A stretch of DNA of 64,000 bases from Sclerodactyla briareus (GCA_026419785.1 JAODTK010005676.1:62001-126000); one strand, 5' to 3'. Counted from the stretch's first letter, positions 48,720-62,102 are shown. Notes: a model not told the origin generated them from the letters alone. Numbers and translations are program-made.

Positions 48720-49110
48720 TAAACTTTGACCTTGACTTCGACAAGGTCAAAGTTGTCCCAGGCGGGTCGATGAACGTTGTCTCCAAGTTCGGTCCACATT
48801 CAACAAAGTATGACTGTTAGGGGCCTATGTATTTTTCTTTTCACAGATGTTACTGTTTAACTCTAATGGCATTTGATGACGTTCCATCAAAAAATCTGTG
48901 GCAATCTGAAAGGAAGCGCTACCCAATGACCATTATGACTGACGTTCAAGACAATCTAATGCTTTTTGTAGGAGAAGATAATTTTGTTATATTGTGAACC
49001 AAATGGCAATGTGATGCTTTAATACCCTTGACCTGGACCTTACAAGGTCAGAAATGTCCAAGTGGTCAATCTCATTATGTTCAATGTGGTCAACATCAAT
49101 CAAAGATGTG
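48720..49110. repeat. Dispersed repeat, copy 2
   Basis: Counterpart of 40690-41150. It starts with the inverted pair CTTTGACCTTG (48724-48734) and CAAGGTCAAAG (48742-48752). A second, weaker pair (TTGACCTGG and AAGGTCAG) lies at about 49028-49051. Confidence 0.55.
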
Positions 49111-52100
49111 ATTCAAGCTGGCAGCCAAAAGTAAAAAAAAAAAGCACAAAGTCAATTGTGGAAACACAGGAAAAGAGTGGGAGAATGAAATGTGGATCAC
49201 AAAAGCTCAACCAGCATAGCTGGTTTGAGATAAAAAATGGCATGCACGAGGAAATGCACCCCAATGGGAAATATGGGGACTTCGAGAGCATTAACCTCTG
49301 CATGAAGAAGTATTGGAAAGAGGCAGCCATGTCTCTATATTCACGATCACAGTCTTGGTTTCCTGGATGAATTTGAATAGGCTCACCCTCCCCAAGGAAA
49401 TATCAAATCAAACCCACTATGCACTTCTGTTCAACTTCAGTCTGATATTATCCCTGAGTATTTATTACAAGGTTGGGGTTTATATCATCAACTGAACAGA
49501 CATGCTCGAACTATGAGCTGGTATCCCTAACAGCGTTTTATACCGTCCCCAGCAGTCTCTGGCAATCCAGCCGATCCTGCTTAAATTGCCTCAATTGCAG
49601 CTTCCCTCTGGAGGTTTTGGTTTGGAAATATTGCGAGGGGGAATCGGGTAATTCGGGATTTTTTTTTTTACAACCGCCATTCGTCAGTGATTGGCTACAA
49701 AGTGCAAAATTACTGTGTTCCAGTTTGTTGTTGAATGGAATTGTTGGAATAGGTCCTTGTGGCAGACGACTACATTGTTACAAGCGGTCGGCCTGTCCTG
49801 AAAATTTGCAGGACTCATCACATTTCCGAAATAGGAATAATTTGAGTGCAGTAATTTTGAGAATAGTTCACCTTGTAGATGATCATGAGGGATTGAACGG
49901 ATGGCATATCATTCATTTTCAATGATGCTTATTTTCCTGAATATTTTGAATGCGCATGGAAATTTAATAGCAGAACACGGGACTTTCCCTTGGAGGATTG
50001 CCAGTTGTATCAGGTTTCCAGATGTTGCCCTTGGGAAAGGCTCTGTTATGAGCAATGCTCAATTCCCTGCATTACATGCAGCTCACCCACATTGTAATTG
50101 GGCTGTCGCCTTCTTTTTTAGGTTTCCGGCCCAGATTTGCATGGTCAACCTTCCCGCATGTAATCGGGATAACCCTATGATTCCAGATAATGAATTAAAA
50201 TCTTCCAGAGTAACAGTTCCAGACATTGATTTGAGAAATTTGATGATGAGACTGAATTGTAGTATGAATTTATTTCATTCCTCTGCACTCTGGGATTTGT
50301 ACGAGGCGGAGGAAACGGCAACTTACAGTACATGAAATTGATTCTAGTGTGTTATTGATCTTGTAACCAAAGGTCTTTTTCTTGTTGTTGTAGTAGTTAA
50401 TGTACTGATTATTTGCTGCTCACTGCCCGCTGCCCAATATACCCTTTTTCCCCTTAGAAGAAAATCCCATTCGCTTTAGGAGGATTGTTTAATTCATGAA
50501 TACAAACCTCTTGTCAACCCATTATTGCAAATTATTCTGATGGCTAATTGATAAGGACGGGACCCAGGTTATTATTATTATCCAGCCACACAACTCGAGC
50601 TGGCTGACCATTACGCATTGCAGGTTACATCCAACGGAGGCGAATTCGAAATAAGACCATCAGGTGCCTGCGAGTGGACGAGGTGATTTGAAGCGTGCCA
50701 GGGGGTGGGAATCGATTTAATCTGCAGAAAGGGGTCAGGTGATGGATTACGGGTTTCCAGATAGATTGCATGTCGTCGCTTGTAAACGGAGGGGGATGTT
50801 GATTCGAGTGATTTTAATGGAGGGGGGTTGCGGTGGGAATGGCAGTGTAGTTAGCAGGGTTTTCATGATATTCCGGGGAACAAAATAGGCAAGAGCAGGA
50901 GGGAAACGTTTTTAAAAGGCACTTGAAAGTTTTCACCGAGGAAACAAGTGCATTAGGTTCAGAGATTCATTACCAGATAGAAATCCCTCTATAAATCAGT
51001 AAAGCCCCAGCATTGGGGTGGCACCCGGAATCCATTCACTGGAAAGTTATCCAGTGCTAATGTTTTTTGTTGTGGGGGGTTATAAAGAGCGATGCCGGAG
51101 GGGTCACCGGCCCCAACAGATTTTACACTCGCCCTACTCCATTTCCTAACACAGGGCATCTCTCCCTCTCAAACATTTATAGGTTTTTTTTTTTAATAGT
51201 TCCAAGTAAGTGGTTTGCATGACCAGAGAAGAGGCACTTGTACTGCAACTTGACAACACATTCAGAAATTTGTGTGCAGTCAGAATGATTCATCTACCCA
51301 TCAGCCCAGACTAATATTTAGATGTTAGGGGTATTATCCTTCCCAAAGTAAAATTCTGTTAATGAAAGTTTGGTATTAGCATAAAAAAAACTATGGCGAG
51401 GGGGAATCACTACGCAAAATTTGCCTTCTCGTATTTAACTTTCCGTGAAACATTCTGACGGGATCAGGAAGTTGCAATCTTCCTCCCCCGTCCCCCACCT
51501 CCCTCTTTGCCCTCCACCTGCCTTCACACCGGAATCCTGGTGCGGTCACCGAGAAAATGGTTGGTGATGTTTATATTGAGAAAAAAGTCCTCTCTCACTC
51601 AGAGCATTTGTCTTCCCATGTCGCTTCTTGGATGCTTTCGTTGTTTCGAGTTTGCATTCGGCTTCGCTGATGTCCCTGCCCATCCCGTCATCATATTAAA
51701 GTGTGATAGCAGACATACGGACTTTTTAAATTATCGGTCCAGAAAATTGCTTCCGGCGGACCCTAGCAGGGGATGAGGCTCGCACAGCGGAGTAACCGCC
51801 GCCCAGGATCAAAATCGCGAATAAGCCTCTGGTCGGATTATTGACTGATCCTTGATAGCAGAATTTGATACGGCTTCGCCGATGACATTGAGCAGACGAA
51901 GTGCATCATCCTTCATTGGTCCCCGATTTCTTTTATGTTCATTGAGAGAATCGGGTTGTGGTTATTCTCTGGTTGATATCTTGGGATTGTGGTGATGCGA
52001 TGTAGGACTTTGCTGAGTGTTTTAGCGTTGGTCATTTGGTGATTCTCAACAATACGAGGATCGAATCTATCTGACAAAATGACGGCGAGCTGACTCAATG

Positions 52101-52465
52101 TCCTCCCTGTTACTGGAGGGTGTGATCGACATTCTCACAGGAGGATTGGATGAGAATTGAGACATGTGGTTGTAAAGGGCGAAAAACTCCAGCCAAAAAA
52201 TTTATACTTTCTTGTGTTATAAAGTTGAAGAGCATAAAAAATCATTCAAATCTCACTTGGTTCCAGGGTTTATAGCAGTTTCGGTTGTTAGAAGAAGATA
52301 TCAGGGATTCCTCAAATTTCATATAATTCGTTGTGATTTGGCCAAAACTGGCAACATTTATGATGTCATGATTTACCAATATAAGGGGAAAAGTCAAGAG
52401 TTTTTTCTTTCTTCTTGAAAATTGCTAGAGAAATATGACATCATCAAATGATGCAAAATGCCAAC
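49111..52465. other. Gene-free stretch
   Basis: Frames of 150 codons (49473-49925) and 144 codons (49901-50335) show no known domain and no clear splice context. Not called as genes. Confidence 0.4.
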
Positions 52466-52469
52466 TTAA

Positions 52470-52635
52470 CAGTTATAAATTAATAATCTTAAAAAATTTG
52501 TAACTTAACTACCGAAAATGCTATGAACACGAAACAGAGTTTGATTGGCATGATTTTCAATGCACAATCATATGACATTCAATATTTTTGACTGCACATG
52601 CAATTTGAAGATGGCCACCTACAAGATTGGCTATA
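52470..52635. repeat. Dispersed repeat, copy 2
   Basis: Counterpart of 25230-25400, sharing the 20 bases GTTTGATTGGCATGATTTTC exactly and most of the flanks. Confidence 0.7.
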
Positions 52636-55270
52636 ATATAGGTAATCAATGTGAAGAAAATAAAAAAATTTGATCTAACAAGATGATCTGACCACATTTC
52701 AATACGATATCCCTATGTGAAGTTATTGATTTTCAAATGTAATAATACTTATGATTTGTTGTGTTGAATAACAATTACATTCCACCATCTTTTTCCAAAG
52801 AACAGAAAGTAATTCATCATTACCTACAAAGCCTATAGCATCCACCCTATCACAGGACTATATACTCATTTTGAAAATGTGGGAATTAATGCGTTAAATT
52901 GTGATAGAAATGGAGAATATTGCCAGGGGAAAGGTAATTGAGTTATTGCATGTAGGGCTGCTCGTTGACCCCCTGCACAATACACGTGTATGCACAAACT
53001 CCAAGGCCTCCAACTCGTATGAGCATTGGGTTATAGGCCGTTAAGTTACAGGTCATTCAACATGATCTTCTGCTATCGGTGAATATATATCTTGTATATT
53101 TAGGAAACACTAAAACCCCAGAAAAAAGTTAGCCAAATCGAATGTGAAGAGGAGACAATTTTGCTTATTGTACAATGTTGCTATGTGAACGTCAACGAGA
53201 GAGTAACCAACCGGTGACCGTGTGTTTGTAATCCGAAGGTCGATCCAAAACATGTATTATTATCAACCTATAGTGACCAGAAGAACTAACAATGGGGACT
53301 GATTGAAAACCTGCATATTTGTTTAAAGAGAAAAATATCATTATTTCATTTCATGAAGATTAAAAAATATTGTTCGTTCTGATGGGGCAAATTCGCATTT
53401 ACTATGTAGAGTGAAATGGGCGACCTTTTGCATTGACTACTTGGTGGCTTCATCAGTTAGTTATGGGTGAAATTCTTCAAGGTTAAAACATATTATAACT
53501 CAACAAGGGGGACATGCCAGAGGAAGTGCCAAAAGTTGGGGTGTGGGGGTTTCAACATGTCCTCTTTTCACATGTGCTAGTTTTTTTAAAATGATCTGTT
53601 GCATGGACCAGTTGTACTTTAGGCATTTTTAGTTCTGCCTTAGCCTATTATTAAATCTTCTTCACAATTGAGCATGCAGTTATTCTTTCACATATATGAG
53701 GATAAGTTAATCGATTGCTCCTAGGAGCATAATTTCAATACCAGAGATTTTAGATTCCAAAAAAAAAAATAAATGTGAAAAAAAAAAATTATAGCATTGC
53801 AAGTCTTTGGCCCTGTGCATACAATGACCATCATTGGAAACTGAAAAAACAAAAAAAGTATTGAAAATGGTTGATTGATAAAAATCGCATTTTCCTTGAA
53901 ATCAGGGGTTTATAGTCAAATCCTTCCTGCCAGTTGGAACTACATCCCAGAAAACAAAATCTCCAGGATTTTTAAACTGAAACTAGTAAATCATCCATTG
54001 ACGAATGTAGGTCCAATGGTCCAATATAAAGTGAAAATTAATACGCAACTCTTAATGGGAGTAGAACTACTTCTCCTGTAAGCTATAGACTGAGCTGTGG
54101 GGGGGGAAAGCTCTCAAACGTTATGCTTCGTATGATTTCATTCTGTTATAGTACACCTATAATGAGGCTGTTAGTTATGAACAATCCCCCGTCTCCTGTA
54201 CGAGGAGCTGCTGGGCTGAGAGATTTGATTGAAAACCTTATCCTTTATAGTATGTTTTTGTTCTGTCATATAGCATCATTTTTCAGTATTGTTTCTCCAT
54301 TATATAATGAAAGTGCTGCCAAGTCCCACCACTTTGGGCGGGTGTCACCCGCATTTTGGGGTTGCCTCCCACTCACACCTCACCCGCCCACCTGTCCGAA
54401 TTTCCTTCCCCAAAAACTACTTCCACGATTTTTCGAAGAATCGTCCGTATTGTCGGCCCATAAAAATAAGGCAGTGATGTTCCTGCCACTATCAGGGCCA
54501 AGCGTTTCATATGACAATGAGTTTCCCTGATTGTCGCTTGCCAACTATTGGTCGTCACTGTCAATCATTTTCCACCTCTAATTCCACATTTCCACTCTAA
54601 CCAACCCCTTGGCCCCCCAAGTATTGAGATCCAGGTAGACACAGTGCATTTTTTGTTTCCAATATATTTTTTTTTTGTTTTTTCCTCTGGACTGCATTTT
54701 TTTTTTGGACACCTGGGAAGTGATGTTTCCGAACAATCTGAGGGACTGTAAGATCCCCAAATTTTCTCTCATAAGCTTGCGCCAACCAATAGTGCCGCTC
54801 CTTAGATGGTGTCGTAAACACAGCGACAGAAAATGTTCACCCCCTTCAAACATCTGACCTAGCATCCTCTGTAATATTAGCTAATACACCACACACATGA
54901 ATCGTTGTTTTATTGACATCTTTTCTCCTGTAGCTATAGGCTGAGCCATGCCTACTTAAACTTCCATGCTGTAGTTTGGTTTTGTTTTGCTCTATCATCA
55001 CACACATAAACTTAGCGTTATTGAACCTTTTTATTAATCCTTTTCCATGGTGAGCAATGCCTCCTAGCTTGCTTCCCTTTTGGGTTTAAATGTTGTAGAT
55101 TGCAGTGACCCCTCAGGCAGGCCTAGAAAACTGTCAAGGATGATTATAAAAAGTGAATCAACAAAGTTGATATCAATGAACATTTAGGAAGCCATCTATA
55201 ATTGGAAGTTTGTTTACGCAAAGTACGTGAGCTCAAGTCAGGAGTTTCTGAAGCATCTAATTTTTCTGCC
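52636..55270. other. Gene-free stretch
   Basis: A-rich tracts at 53760-53790. TTCTCCTGTAAGCTATAGAC at about 54072 is echoed as TTCTCCTGTAGCTATAGGCT at about 54924, a short direct repeat of unknown type. No gene seen. Confidence 0.45.
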
Positions 55271-55295
55271 CAAATTGCATTTTTTTTCATTTTAG

Positions 55296-55529
55296 GTCAT
55301 CGCTGTGGTTGATTGCGATGAATAGCTTGTGTGCCCGAGGAGCCGTTGACAAGGCTCCCGCTTCCATCCGTGAAAATGAAAACTTTTCCTGTGGATTGTG
55401 GTCCCATCCAGGTGGATTCCTTGGTATGTCTGAGGTGGTGGAGTCGCTCGATATTATGCTCCGCGAAAGATTCCCGGCGATACTATATATGCAGATAATC
55501 AACGCTCCAGGAGGAGCTCAGCCTAGCTG
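55296..55529 (+). CDS. Candidate internal exon of an unrecognised host gene
   Basis: A strong acceptor (TTTTTTTTCATTTTAG) precedes it and a fair donor (GCTG then GTGAGA) follows. The segment is 234 bases, a multiple of three, and one frame is open from end to end (phase 1 at both sides). It encodes about 77 residues including ARGAVDKAPASIRENENF, GGFLGMSEVVESLDIML and ILYMQIINAPGGAQPSW. It is less AT-rich than its flanks and holds no repeat match in this window. I do not recognise the family. The neighbouring exons were not found, so it could still be chance. Confidence 0.35.
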
Positions 55530-55639
55530 GTGAGATAATTTGAATTCCTCCAAGGATTATGTCAATCCGAGTTCTTCGCATTTTCTAACCTCCAAGCTTA
55601 GGAATGCCGAATGCGCCAAAAATTATCCTGGCTTTACTT

Positions 55640-56115
55640 ACCCGTTCTGATACGTAAATCTTAAGCGGAATAACGACCTATAAGTCATTATTTCACCTAT
55701 GTTCCCAGCCACATAATAATGGCGTCTCGATTTACTCATTATGTGGCCTGGAACGTAAGCCCCCCCCCCACCTTCTACCGACACCGTACGCGTAATAACG
55801 ACCTAGAACTCATTGTGCTGTCTAACGTACCAGGCCACATATGCAATAATCGAGTCATTATCATGGATCGAGACAGGCGGAATAATGAGTAGTTAAGAAG
55901 TCATTTTTTGAATCGGGATTGGCAAAAACGAGAAACTCAGTCATTATTATGAATTGAGAAGAGGAGGAATAAGCCAGTTAAGTCAGTTATGATAACGGGG
56001 ATAAGCGGGAATACCCGACACTAATCCATTATTATGGCCCTCCGAAATTAGAATACTGATAAAAGAATTCCATTATTAACGCATGAGACGTGCAATAATG
56101 ACTAAGGACCTCATT
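55640..56115. repeat. Degenerate ATAATGAC/GTCATTAT tract with a hairpin
   Basis: The words TAATAACGACCTA, GTCATTAT and CATTATTA recur about every 30-60 bases in both orientations. At 55701-55754, GTTCCCAGCCACATAAT pairs with ATTATGTGGCCTGGAAC across a loop of about 20 bases. Confidence 0.6.
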
Positions 56116-57425
56116 TTACGGCACTGAAACTGTTTTGCCTGTTCTCTGCAGTGAGCTCTTGGGAGCAAGGGAAAAGAGTTCCCCCATTCGTTGAAATTCC
56201 ATTGGTCAAAGTGTCAAACCATTGAGTGTGAGTGGTTCAACGAAGATGGGTGACCCCCCCTCATGGGCGTAGGAGGGGTCACCCCCAGCAAAACTTTGGG
56301 CAGTGCGCTGATAGTTTTTTTCGGGCACCGACTGAGAGGAAAAAATATAGTCGCCTAGTTTTACTAGTGTGGCTTATATCGAAGTTCAAGGGGAAATCAT
56401 GTATATTTGTTCGGGCAAATCACTACAGCCCCCCTAGATATATTCGGGCTTGCTAGGGCCCATGCCCCTCCTCCTCGGATTACTTTTCTCACTGAACTGA
56501 ATAGACCAGAATAGTGAAGTCCCAGTGGGTAATATGGAAAATGTGTGATGTGGATATTGACTAAAAATTTCCCTTTTGGTTACAGACTTTGTCATTTACA
56601 TGTGTGCATGGTCAGCCATGTGTGGGTCATTGTCAATCCCAAAGGACTCATTGTGCATAACCTTCCCCTGAATGGGTCAGTCCAAGCTGACTTTGGGGTG
56701 TGTCTTTAAATACTACTCGTCTGACCTCCGATGGAATCCTCACGTGATTTGTGACTCTAAGTGAATTATTGTCTAACTCACCTCTGACAATGGCTCTACC
56801 CCCGGGTTAAGGGGGTACCTCATAAATTGACAAGTGCTAATATTCTCGTTGTACCTACTTCATCAATCAGGCTGCTTTCCAAAACCCCCCCCCCCCCTCC
56901 CCCCTCCTATCCCTGTCTATTTGAGCATACCCTCCTCTCCCCTGTCTTGGGCATGCCTATGGGGTTTGGGGATGTCTATCCTCCATCTGAAAAAATGGGA
57001 CTTTATCAGGGCGAAGAGGCCTGCATTCTCTTTTTTATTTTTTTGTATGGTAAGGCGGAATATATTGAAACCTTTCAATGTGTGCAGACCGGATACTGCA
57101 CCTATTGTCAGCCTGCGAGTCCTCTCACCAGTACATGAATAAGCATGCCCCCCTCTTGTGGCCGTACCATTAAATTTGGGGGGGGGGTAGTCACGAACGC
57201 AGATGGCACTTGCAAATTGCCTCCCACTCGTTTGTCCCTGCTCCAAAGCCTTGTGCTGAGCGTCCAGCGAATAGGCACAGGTACCATTCTTAAAGTTTTG
57301 TATGACCCTACCGTGAATCAAACGCCGTCCTCCTGGGGAAGCGATTCTCTACCAACTTGTGCCAGCCACAACACGGTACAAATTGCTGGTGACTGACCTC
57401 CACTCCCATCGGTTGTTTCTCCCTT
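56116..57425. other. Gene-free stretch
   Basis: C run at 56885-56897 and G run at 57178-57187. No gene recognised. Confidence 0.45.
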
Positions 57426-57429
57426 CTTT

Positions 57430-57546
57430 ACTCCCCCCCCCTGCCCCCTCCCCCTTCAACACACCCTCCCCCCCTCCCCCTCCCCCACCCCCCCTCCCCC
57501 CCCTTCCCCCCTCCTCCCCTCCCTCCCCTCCCCCTCCTCCCCCCTG
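57430..57546. repeat. C/T-rich low-complexity tract
   Basis: Almost uninterrupted C with scattered T and A; the complement is G-rich. Proline-rich and glycine-rich frames across it are artefacts. Confidence 0.9.
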
Positions 57547-60225
57547 ATTCTCACCAAGTCCTGTAATTTTTGGTACAATAGTGGTTCCAGGGCAAAAGTT
57601 ATTTTCACATTCCACTGATCATGTGACGTAATTGCTTCATGTCTCAGGAAAATAGCCAGCTCTTTGGGTAGTTCAGACCCCTTTTTGGTGGGGGGCTCAC
57701 ATTTTTTTTTTCCGGGGGGGGGGGGTATTTTTTTAACATATCACACTTGTCCTCATGAAGTGACTTAATTGTCAATTTACAGACTGGAAATGATAATGGT
57801 GAGACCCCTAAAACTTCGGAGCAGTTGTTATAGCCCAGTACACGTCAATGTCAAACAACTCTCTTAAATGCTCTCAGGGCTGTTTTCGTTTGACAGGCTT
57901 AGTTATGAATCTACCCCCATCGCTGCCCATGTTCACGATAGGGAAAATATAAGATACAAATCAGATAAGCTAAACAGGTGTATATATACCTGACAAGTCT
58001 AGTCAGGATTTTTATTGCTCTGTTGTAGTCAGCGTTTGTACATCAGTTCGACGTTGAAAAGGTTGAGAGGTTCTGTGGCAGCCGAGTAAATCTGGGGCGT
58101 CAGAAGCGTTTCATATCTAATCAGCGGGTGAGTCTGGTCTTGGATGAGAAGGAGGGCCTAGAGCCTAATTCTCCACAAGAGGTTAAAGTGTAAAGAGACC
58201 GAAGTTTACTTTGGAGGGAATAATTGTCATGGCAATTCCCTGGAAATCATTGAATGCACAGTTCAATATAACTGCTGAACAAATTGAGGTTTCACCAAAT
58301 TGCAGAGATCGGTGCGGATCCATGCTCAGAAAAAAATAGCAGGTTTTGGAAGAATAGAATTTCGGCCTCTTTATTATTGCAAATGGTATTGAAGGTTTGG
58401 GTGCAACACCGTGTTGAAAGTTTGTGGAAGGGAGGGTCCAGATGGATTTTCGACTGCAAACGTTACAAGCTGAATGACAAGGGCTATAAATACACGTTCA
58501 AAATATTGTCCTTTTTTAAGGTTCAAAGGAAAACATTAAAAATAATGTTAATTGTCCCACGCTGTAAAAGGATTGTGTTATAAGGTGCCACAATCACCTT
58601 TTACCTCACAATGGGGATTGGAGGCAAACCCTGACAGGCATGGTTAGTGGATAATGGAATCAACCTAGATACACCAAAAATTTTATAGATATTTTCACAT
58701 TTCTCTAAGACTTGTCTCATTCTAATCAAAGTATATACTGTCCACGCAGTAGGAAACATTTCAGCTTGATCAGGCGTTTCTAGACAAGCTCGGGGGCTTA
58801 TCCGCTGTTGACGAGAATACATTCCAATTTTTTTTCCCACCACATATGACCCATTACAACACCAAAAGTAGTTATCGTTCTTGTTCCCTTAAGACAAGAT
58901 AACACACTAAATCTAGCCTTTGATCTGGGCAATTGATGGTGTGCTCGTTGCGTGCAAGTGGTTAGCCTCTAGTGCTCTCAGATGACTTCAAATTAATCCA
59001 AAACAAAGTTTCATTTTAGTATACAGTATAGATTTGTAAAACAATGGCTTAAAAATTTTTTTTTTTTTTCGAACCACATTTGAGGCGCGGTAGGTGGTAG
59101 GTATTAAAAAGGACAAATTCCATAGGAACATTGGACCATCCTTGATCTCAAGCAGCACAACAAAAATAAAGTACATTACGGAATCACTACCTTGCAAAAT
59201 TGGACACTTAGTACTAACTGTTTTTTAAAGTGGGTTCAACACAGATGCAGCCTTAAAGGGCCCATTCAGGAGTTTATCCAGAATCCAAATGAAAAATTCA
59301 TTCGAATTTTTTTGGTTGGATTCTTCAACAAAATACACAACGAAATGGCGGTTTCAGGCATCTGGGAGGGTCTTGCAGACCAAAAATGTCTTTTAAGTCC
59401 GCGCCCACAAGTCGGTGCGCTCCGCTCAGATGGTGAACATATTGAATCTCATTGGCCTTGGCCCCCCCCCCCCACATTCACTCTAGACCCCGCACCCCCA
59501 TGGACTCACACACTTGAAAACTCTATGGCTACGATAAAGTCTTTACAGTTCTTTCTGGGTGTGTCTAAAGGTACCGTTCGGCTCATGATACCCCTACTAC
59601 ACCTCTCGGATTTGATTCAGAATACTCATAATTATGGTGTGCGGTCCACATTAGTGATTGCGTTCCACAATTTTTTGTGAGAGCCTGTCTGCACACCAGA
59701 AAGTTGGAGGTTTCTCACTGCTGTTTGTATATGGAGGAGCGGACCGCTAGCAAGAGCAGCGGTAAGAAAGTTAGTATGGCGTGTTAATTGCGTTGGAATT
59801 AAGTGGGGAAAAAGAATACCTTGGAAATTGTTAGGAAACCCATGAATTCAGGTCATAAATTATCATAAAATACAGGATCTGATTGCCAAAATTGGAAAAA
59901 ATACACCAGGCGCTTGGTAAGTAGGAAAAACTGACATCCCAAGGTTAGAATCGGACGTCTGGTGAGCTTTTCTGAGCTCATCAGCTTTTGTCGGAGTAAA
60001 CAGCTTTTTGAGCTCAAACAGCTTTTCTGAGCTATCATCCGACGTTTACAGTACAAATGCTGCAATATATCTCTGATCACGCCTAGAGGCATCTTTTTTC
60101 CATTTAATGAAGGACTCAAAGATGGGTGAGCAGATTCAACAAAGAATGGACAGAATGTAAGGAGTTTTGCTGTCTGATACAGTGCATAGTGCTTGAAACC
60201 CTCTTCTTTGGATGTACATTGTATG
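57547..60225. other. Gene-free stretch
   Basis: A 162-codon frame at 59192-59680 has no recognised domain. Poly-T and poly-C runs lie at 59057-59069 and 59462-59473. No gene called. Confidence 0.4.
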
Positions 60226-60229
60226 CTGG

Positions 60230-60310
60230 CGTTGCAGAGTTGCGTTTAAGGGTTCCCATCCTGTGGAATTTGCCAGCCAGTGTTCAAAATCATTTGACTG
60301 CTGTTTGAGC
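60230..60310 (+). mobile_element. Possible LINE scrap
   Basis: LRVPILWNLPASVQNHLTAV resembles the closing P-LWN-LP motif of LINE proteins. Only about 25 codons can be compared, so this is weak. Confidence 0.3.
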
Positions 60311-60717
60311 GGGATGATATTGTCGGAGATCGAGTGGTAATGATTTCGCTGAGGAATATTTGTCTATTTGACTGAATTATATGTCAGAGGGGCTAAACTG
60401 AACCGAGTTGGTGCCGCTATGCTTCTTCCACTGTGCATTGTTCAAAATGCTCAGCATAGTAAACCAGTATATTGTTAGTCCAGGCTTGTGAGCTTATTGT
60501 TTTTTTCTTATTTGAATTTGTTATGGGTGCAGAAAGCCAAGTGAGCTCATCAAAAATATCTTGGCCATATTCAATTGTTGGATGAAAGCTGGATTAGTGC
60601 TCAGATATGATCTCGGGTGTAGGGGTGTAACCATTTCCAACGTACCCTACGAACTGCTATTTTACGTCCCCTCTGAGATGATCACGAACTCCGGAGCCCC
60701 CCCCCTATTTCACCTAC

Positions 60718-60828
60718 TCTACTTACCCCTTATCGACCCAAGTGCACCCCCTCAATATGCCTACCGATGTCCTGGCATTTTACCATAGTACCGGGTTGGC
60801 ACCCCATCGCCCTTCTCTTTTGCCAGAT
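60718..60828 (+). repeat. Left boundary repeat of the G+C-rich island
   Basis: ACTTACCCCTTATCGACC, CCCCTCAATATGC, CATAGTACCGGGTTGGC and CACCCCATCGCCCTTCT all occur in inverted orientation at 63481-63582. Identity is high, with scattered one-base indels. Confidence 0.85.
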
Positions 60829-60884
60829 ATTCGCTGCAACGAGTGTTTTTTTGGCATGGAAAGGTTAAAACAGACCACAGGTCC

Positions 60885-61420
60885 GGGCTGCTCCGGTGGG
60901 TTGGGACTTCCGAGGTCCTACTCCGAGGGTGTCCGACGGCTCGGTTAGGGGCGCCGGGGCAGATCCGCCTGGTCGGCTTCGGCCGGCCGACACCGACCAT
61001 CGGTACAGGGGGCTCCGGTGGATTAGACACCGGATCCAGACTCCCGTGGAGGGTCGGCGGCTCGGTTAGGGTGCCGGCAGCGCGGCCCGGTTCGGTCTTC
61101 GGCCGGCCGAACGGACCACTGGGGGCAGGAGGCGCCCGTGGGTTAGACACCGGGATCCAGACTCCGAGAGGGGTCAAGGCTCGGTTATGGCTGCCGGCGG
61201 AGCGCCCGGTCCCGCTTCGCCTGGCCGACAGACCACGGGAGCATGTGGCTCCGGTGGGACCAACACCGGATCCGTACTCTGAGAGAGGGCGCCGCTGGGC
61301 GCCATATCGGCTTTGTCCTTCCGAACCGACCACTGGCGACTCCGTCGGTCTTACAACGCGAAGGTCCGGTCCTCCGAGAGGGTCGACAACTCGGTTGGGC
61401 CCGTGGCCAGGAGAGCCGGG
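60885..61420. repeat. Tandem repeat, unit about 120 bp, about four units
   Basis: Units start near 60892, 61011, 61133 and 61249. Each has GGCTCCGGTGG, GACACCGGATCCAGACTC, GACGGCTCGGTTAGG and TTCGGCCGGCCGA. Confidence 0.85.
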
Positions 61421-62102
61421 CCGGTGGAAAGACCAGCAGTCCTGAGGTTGTGCCCGGGCGGCTGGTTCTCGCTGGTTGGGGCGCGAGAGCGCCGGCTGGC
61501 TTCAACGGACGGTCGATCCCTAGGCGCATGCAGGGGCGATACTCGGTCGGACTCAGTAGACTGTGCAGCCATCCGAGGGCCGGCTCCGTTGGCCCCGGTA
61601 GTCGTCCACCGCGGTACGGACCCTCATTAAAGTCCCGACGCTTGAGGTTGAGTCCCGGCCTAATGAGATAGCGCCAGGCCTGTTTTTTTCCGCCTTCCGA
61701 ACCTACCGTCACCTCCTTCTCGGCTCGGATCCTGGGGCGCTTGGTCTGCTTTCGCCGCGCGGCTCATGGCTCCGCTTGGGGGCCCGGCGCTGAGGTAGCA
61801 CCAACCGTTTTCCCAGCCGACCAAATTGATTACGATCCTGGGGCAGGCAGACCAATCGCCAAGGGCTCCGACGGATGCAACGGCTCGTCCGGGCGTGCGC
61901 ATCGAAGCGCAGAGCCGACCGCCATCTCGAGGGCTTCGAAGGTCATCTCGAGGCACCCACGGCTCCGGCTGGCCGGCTGGCCGAACCACCAAGAGCCAGG
62001 GGCTCCGTTGTTTTTCGAACACCGAGTTCAGGACAGTCTCCTGATAGGGGACCACGGCTCGTTTGGGGTTTTGGCGCAGGAGCGACAGTCGGGGCTTCAC
62101 TG

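Noticed and set aside
59230-59270. TTAAAGGGCCCATTCAGGAG as a piggyBac or Kolobok end
   Set aside because: No matching opposite end or TTAA partner was found.
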